Shown: piece after piece, positions 38,410 to 41,994 of the stretch
Numbering within the stretch: position 1 is the stretch's first letter
How the letters are laid out: every line of letters starts with the position of its first letter
Source of the DNA: Planctomicrobium piriforme
GTDB taxonomy: Bacteria > Planctomycetota > Planctomycetia > Planctomycetales > Planctomycetaceae
DNA: 41,994 bases
Direction of reading: 5' to 3'
Assembly: GCA_945860955.1 (NCBI GenBank)
Contig: CAMATH010000072.1
Location: 1-41,994, forward strand
Program-made: the position numbers and the translations under genes
The notes under the pieces: generated by a model
The model's input: the letters and a program-made list of their open reading frames with translations, nothing else
Told to the model about the DNA's origin: nothing
Database searches by the model: none

Positions 38410-38437
38410 TCCTACGGGGGCGCTGTGGCTCCGCGGG

Positions 38438-39151
38438 TCACAGAATGTCCAAGCCCGAGAGCCCAATCGGCTCGCGGCTGGCGAAGGGTTCCCCATAGGG
38501 GCGGCCGATCGACCAGCCCCAATACCGTGCCCGGTCGCGGATGTCGTCCAGGATCGTCGGGAACGCCGGGCTGCGTCCCGTGACGAACTGACTCTGGTAG
38601 CACTCAATCGACCGCATCTTGGCAGTAAGCGCGTCGGTGATGTCCAGCACAAACGCGGGCTGGGGGTGGATCCGCAAATGGATGCTGAAGTAGTTCAGGA
38701 TCCGCGGAGGGTGGTACGGCTCGCCGGGAATGTCACTGCGACTGAGCTTTGACCAGAATCGGGCGGCATCAACCAGCGCGCTGGCGGCGACATGATCGGG
38801 GTGGGCGTCTTCCCAATAGGGGGCGAGAATCAGCTTGGGACGCAACTGACGAAATACCCCCGCCAGCATTCGGCGGGCTTCCAGCGTGTGTTCCAGCGAC
38901 CGGTTGGGCAGATCCAGGTTGCCACGCCAGTCGAGCCTCAACTCTTGCGTGGCGGCGGCAGTCTCCCGGGCGCGAATCTCGGGACTGCCGTGCGGAGTCG
39001 GTTCACCATTGGTCAGTTCAATCACCCCGACTCTCCCCCCACGGGCTTTTGAAACCCAAAGCGCTCCCCCCGCGCTAATCTCGGCATCATCGGGGTGCGG
39101 GGCGACAACCAACAGGTCGAGTGGAATGGGCGGTGGAAGGTGGGCAGGCAT
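38438..39151 (-). CDS. LmbE/PIG-L family deacetylase, BshB1-like
   Basis: The 237-residue protein has the deacetylase zinc motif VVAPHPDDAEI, RARETAAATQEL and the second motif WEDAHPDHVAAS. The LDLPNRSLEHTLE and NYFSIHLRIHPQPAFVLDIT segments resemble BshB1 enzymes, which remove acetyl from N-acetylglucosaminyl malate in bacillithiol synthesis. The rest of the pathway (BshA, BshC) is not in the window, so the assignment is likely but not certain. It is convergent with fabF and starts just before a hairpin repeat. Confidence 0.8.
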   Translation of the reverse strand: MPAHLPPPIPLDLLVVAPHPDDAEISAGGALWVSKARGGRVGVIELTNGEPTPHGSPEIRARETAAATQELRLDWRGNLDLPNRSLEHTLEARRMLAGVFRQLRPKLILAPYWEDAHPDHVAASALVDAARFWSKLSRSDIPGEPYHPPRILNYFSIHLRIHPQPAFVLDITDALTAKMRSIECYQSQFVTGRSPAFPTILDDIRDRARYWGWSIGRPYGEPFASREPIGLSGLDIL

Positions 39152-39178
39152 AGTGGCGACACAAAAACGGGGGTTTTC

Positions 39179-39206
39179 CGCAGAGCCGCGGCCGTCAGGA
39201 AGCGGT
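39179..39206. repeat. Dispersed hairpin repeat, copy 3 (left arm only)
   Basis: The 28 bases match the left part of copy 1 (3251-3278) at 27 positions. I do not see a matching right arm downstream, so this copy looks truncated or diverged. Confidence 0.6.
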
Positions 39207-39251
39207 CGCCACGGGGCCTATGGCGGTTGTCCTGTGAATTACGCTCGGCAC

Positions 39252-39722
39252 CTAAAACGGCATGTCATCCGTCGGCATGTCAGCCGGATGAAACTCGGCC
39301 CAGCGTTGCCAGGCGTAGCTCCATTCCATCCAGAGCCGCATGAACGACCACAAAACCCGCAATCGGGCCAGTTGCGCCGGAGGCAGTGACGTCGGGTGGG
39401 CGACGGCAGCTCCCAAGTTTCGCAGATCCCACCGCCCCGCCAGATCCTTCGCGATCGCGTCACATGACAAGTCCATCGGAGCGTCATCCGCCAGAAACCC
39501 CGCCGCGTCGGCCTGGACAAACAGATCAAACAACTGCCGACGCTGCGGATCAATCTCCAGAGGCACATTCGCCGACTCGGCCGAGAGAATCAACTGCTCA
39601 ATCTGGTCGGTCAACTCCCGTGCGAGCGTCGCTCCCGGTTGTTGACCCTGTCCCCCCAGCGAGTCCTGGTCATGCGAGTGGTCGTGGGAGTAATCGTGCG
39701 AATGGTCGTGGTCGGAAGACAT
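39252..39722 (-). CDS. His-rich N-terminus protein of unknown function
   Basis: I do not recognise this 156-residue protein. It begins MSSDHDHSHDYSHDHSHDQD, a His/Asp-rich tract of the kind seen in metal-binding or metal-delivery proteins. The remaining ~125 residues are helical-looking, rich in Leu, Ala and Trp (FMRLWMEWSYAWQRWAEFHP) with no membrane segment. The ATG at 39722 has the His tract directly after it. It lies between the DUF1501 gene and the BshB1-like gene on the same strand. A zinc or nickel role is inference from the tract only. Confidence 0.6.
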   Translation of the reverse strand: MSSDHDHSHDYSHDHSHDQDSLGGQGQQPGATLARELTDQIEQLILSAESANVPLEIDPQRRQLFDLFVQADAAGFLADDAPMDLSCDAIAKDLAGRWDLRNLGAAVAHPTSLPPAQLARLRVLWSFMRLWMEWSYAWQRWAEFHPADMPTDDMPF

Positions 39723-39803
39723 GGAGAGATTCGAGAACGAGTGGACATTGGCGGACAGTTCGCCACCCGCATGTTCGTGCCTCTTCCCCTTCGCGTCAAT
39801 CGG

Positions 39804-41306
39804 CTAAGTGAGCATCTCTCCACGCACGACCCCTGTTCCCGCCACCGGCATCGGGCGACCGTCGAGATTGGGGACGGTCAGGTGCGGGTCAATTCCGAGC
39901 AGATGCAGCGAAGTCGCCAGCAGATCTTTGGGCGAGACCGGCGTGTCGGCAACCTCTCCCCCAGTCGGATCGGTACTCCCCACCACGCGCCCCTTCGCCA
40001 CTCCGCCACCCGCCGCCGCGATCGAATACGCGCGCGACCAGTGGTGTCGGCCGGCTCCGATCGGCTTGGAATCAATTTGAGGCGTCCGCCCATGCTCGCT
40101 CATCCAGAGAACCAGCGTCTCATCCAGCAGGCCCCGTTCTTCAAGATCGAGAATCAACGCCGAAAACGCCAGGTCCATTCCCGGGAGCAGATACTCCTTC
40201 AGCCGGGGGTAGTGGTTCGCATGGGTGTCCCAGGCACAGCCGGCGAAGATCTCATACGCGTCCCAGAACACGGTGATGAACGGACACCCCGCTTCCACCA
40301 GCCGTCGGGCAGCCAGGCACGATTGGCCGAACAGCGTCATGCCGTACCGCGCCCGGCGCTCGGCCGGCTCTTTCGAAATATCGAGCGCGCCGCGCAGGCG
40401 GTTGGACGTGAGCAGCGAAAATGCCATCTGGCGGTGCCGGTCGAACGTCTGAACGCGTGCGTCGCGATCGAGCCCCCGCCGAACATCGTCGAACTGGTCG
40501 AGCAGCGACCGACGTCGGTTCAGCCGGTCAATCGCCAGGTCGGCGGCCCCGGCCCCATCGTCGCTCAATACGAAGCGACCCTCGGGTGTGCAGCCCGCGT
40601 ACGGGTCGACCACCTGCTTGGTCTGGCCGTCGCTCAGTTTCGGTCCCACTTTGGTTCCCGGCCCGGCAAAGGTTGGCCAGAACGGGTCATACTGCTGCCC
40701 AAGAAATGCGGAATAAGGCCCCGCCAGCGGCACAATGTCGCTCTTTGAATTCAGAAGCCAAGGAAGGCCGATATTCCGGGGCATATCGGGGGGAACCGAT
40801 CCCGCCTGTTGATCACGTGCGTAGCCGACAACCGAACCCAGAAAGGGCCAGTGCCGAACATCGCGGGGTTTCGTCTCAAGCGAAACATCGTATTCCGGGT
40901 TGCCGCTGGTTGAGTAGGCGACACAGTGCAGCGGGTAGGGATGCGTCACCGATCGAACGACGGTCAGGCGATCCATGATGGCCGCCATGTGCGGCAGGTA
41001 CTCGCAGATGGAAATCCCGGGTGCCGAGCTGGCGATCGCCTTCATTTCCCCCTGGATCTCAGCAGGGGCTTCGGGTTTGGGGTCGAACGTCTCGTGCTGC
41101 GGCGGCGAGCCATACGGAAACAGCAGGATGCACGACTTCGCCTTGCCAAACGAGGAATCAAATCCCGCGGGGGATCCCTGCGATTCGCGTAGGTTAAGTG
41201 CCTGACCCAGCCCGAGTCCAAACGCACCCAGTCCGCCGATCTGCAGCGCCTCGCGACGATTCACGCCGTCACACAAGCGAGCGGTGTTTCCAAGGACTCG
41301 TAGCAT
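39804..41306 (-). CDS. DUF1501 family exported protein, third copy
   Basis: The ATG at 41306 gives 500 residues with a Tat-type leader (LCDGVNRREALQIGGLGAFG). The body has YGSPPQHETFDPK, WDTHANHYPRLKEYLLPGMD, WMSEHGRTPQIDSK and GRHHWSRAYSIAAAGGGV, matching the family's conserved blocks. The function is not known. No PSD1 gene is next to it. A longer frame reaches 41411 without family similarity. Its N-terminus is like that of the protein at 1896-3239, which places both in one subgroup. Confidence 0.9.
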   Translation of the reverse strand: MLRVLGNTARLCDGVNRREALQIGGLGAFGLGLGQALNLRESQGSPAGFDSSFGKAKSCILLFPYGSPPQHETFDPKPEAPAEIQGEMKAIASSAPGISICEYLPHMAAIMDRLTVVRSVTHPYPLHCVAYSTSGNPEYDVSLETKPRDVRHWPFLGSVVGYARDQQAGSVPPDMPRNIGLPWLLNSKSDIVPLAGPYSAFLGQQYDPFWPTFAGPGTKVGPKLSDGQTKQVVDPYAGCTPEGRFVLSDDGAGAADLAIDRLNRRRSLLDQFDDVRRGLDRDARVQTFDRHRQMAFSLLTSNRLRGALDISKEPAERRARYGMTLFGQSCLAARRLVEAGCPFITVFWDAYEIFAGCAWDTHANHYPRLKEYLLPGMDLAFSALILDLEERGLLDETLVLWMSEHGRTPQIDSKPIGAGRHHWSRAYSIAAAGGGVAKGRVVGSTDPTGGEVADTPVSPKDLLATSLHLLGIDPHLTVPNLDGRPMPVAGTGVVRGEMLT

Positions 41307-41461
41307 GGAACCGGAACCTCTGAGAGGAAGCATCAGGACGCATTGATAATACCCGCGAATGGGGAGGAGAGTCCATGCGGTCAGACACAAGACAGCCTGG
41401 GCTCCCCTCACGAGTCACTGTCATCGGGGTCGCCCGGAGGGTACAAGGCGACCTTGCCAAT

Positions 41462-41515
41462 GAGCCGCGCACGCAGTAAGCGGTTCTTAATGAGCGTTTA
41501 CTGGGTGCGCGGCTC
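41462..41515. repeat. Dispersed hairpin repeat, copy 4 (best-paired)
   Basis: Arms of 18 bases (41462-41479 and 41498-41515) pair with one mismatch around an 18-base loop, and three further pairs extend the stem. The left arm is related to copies 1 to 3 with one gap. Confidence 0.7.
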
Positions 41516-41751
41516 CTTACTAAAGTGCCCGTTGCGATCCCGCCCTCCGTTTTTCCTCACGACACCCCGCAACCAGCTCACGGGAGATTATCCGTAACTG
41601 GTCGAACTCGGCCACAACGTATGTTCGAAAATCGGCCAACTACGACGGCGCTCGAAGATGCGGACGAATCCTTTTGTTGCCAGCCGGGAGTCGTGTGAGG
41701 ATGAAGGGAAGGCGGGAACAAAGTCCCACACTCCAGGGGGGCAAAGAACGA

Positions 41752-41787
41752 AAACACCCCGTGGTTCTTTCGAATCACGGGGTGTTT
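41752..41787 (-). terminator. Terminator of the rRNA operon
   Basis: Perfect 12-bp arms aaacaccccgtg (41752-41763) and cacggggtgttt (41776-41787) around a 12-base loop lie 11 bases after the 5S end. On the minus strand the stem is followed by a T-rich run (ttttcgttcttt). Both sides are T-rich, so it could work in either direction. Confidence 0.85.
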
Positions 41788-41797
41788 CTTGATTGGA

Positions 41798-41908
<111 letters not shown>

Positions 41909-41911
41909 AGT

Positions 41912-41955
41912 CACGGGTGCGCCAGTTGTCTTGCGACTGACCGCACTCACCCGTG
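41912..41955 (-). other. Inverted repeat in the 23S-5S spacer
   Basis: Arms cacgggtg (41912-41919) and cacccgtg (41948-41955) pair around an inner hairpin (cagttg...cgactg). The location upstream of 5S fits an rRNA-processing stem. Confidence 0.55.
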
Positions 41956-41994
41956 GGTCTCTTTGACAAACCGCTCTTCTGAGGGAGACGGTTC

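Larger units (their letters stand above)
41307..41797. other. Intergenic region before the 5S rRNA end
   Basis: No gene is seen. A hairpin repeat copy (41462-41515), a small hairpin (caagg cga ccttg, 41444-41456) and the rRNA terminator (41752-41787) fill it. Confidence 0.55.

Overview
This window is a high-GC bacterial chromosome segment, almost certainly from a planctomycete (Planctomycetota, probably Planctomycetales; the genus cannot be resolved from the sequence alone). The evidence is three DUF1501 proteins with twin-arginine leaders, two giant secreted PSCyt1/DUF1549/DUF1553 cytochrome-like proteins, a HYExAFE-family protein, two Uma2-family loci and a rpmF-plsX-fabD-acpP-fabF cluster. 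No tRNA, CRISPR array, transposase or phage gene was recognised, so the window reads as ordinary chromosome with many planctomycete-specific genes.

Layout. 1-9 kb: a 5'-truncated MASE1 hybrid histidine kinase, a DUF1501 protein, a secreted mutarotase-fold protein, a two-part ABC-2 permease, a lipid- or periplasm-directed glutathione-peroxidase-like protein, a SixA-like phosphatase and an Uma2 protein. 9.2-11.5 kb: a groES-groEL operon with a structured leader and a textbook terminator. 11.9-17.2 kb: five minus-strand genes (membrane protein, D-aminoacylase, ketoacyl synthase, small membrane protein, HYExAFE protein). 17.9-19.3 kb: rarA. 19.5-29.3 kb: a block of secreted minus-strand proteins (DUF1501 and PSD1 genes 2 bp apart, a tandem-duplicated cyanophycinase-like protein, a second PSD1 protein). 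29.3-31.4 kb: a broken Uma2 gene, tadA and a metallo-beta-lactamase-fold hydrolase. 31.7-34.4 kb: a lid-poor Hsp70 followed by a J-like/MshEN/membrane fusion protein. 34.5-38.4 kb: rpmF and fatty-acid genes. 38.4-41.3 kb: a BshB1/LmbE-type deacetylase, a His-rich unknown and a third DUF1501 protein. 41.8 kb: a 5S rRNA gene on the minus strand with its terminator, the end of an rRNA operon that continues past the right edge.

How genes fit together. groESL and the Hsp70/J-like pair are two protein-folding modules. plsX, fabD, acpP and fabF supply acyl-ACP chains, but fabH and fabG, which usually sit in this cluster, are absent here. The DUF1501/PSD1 pairs are a recurrent planctomycete module of exported proteins whose biochemical role is not established. 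Several intergenic hairpins, including a four-copy dispersed family, are the main non-coding structure. The best candidates for new biology are the Hsp70 with its J-like/MshEN membrane partner, the translationally coupled small membrane protein and ketoacyl synthase next to HYExAFE, and the groES leader with paired repeats.
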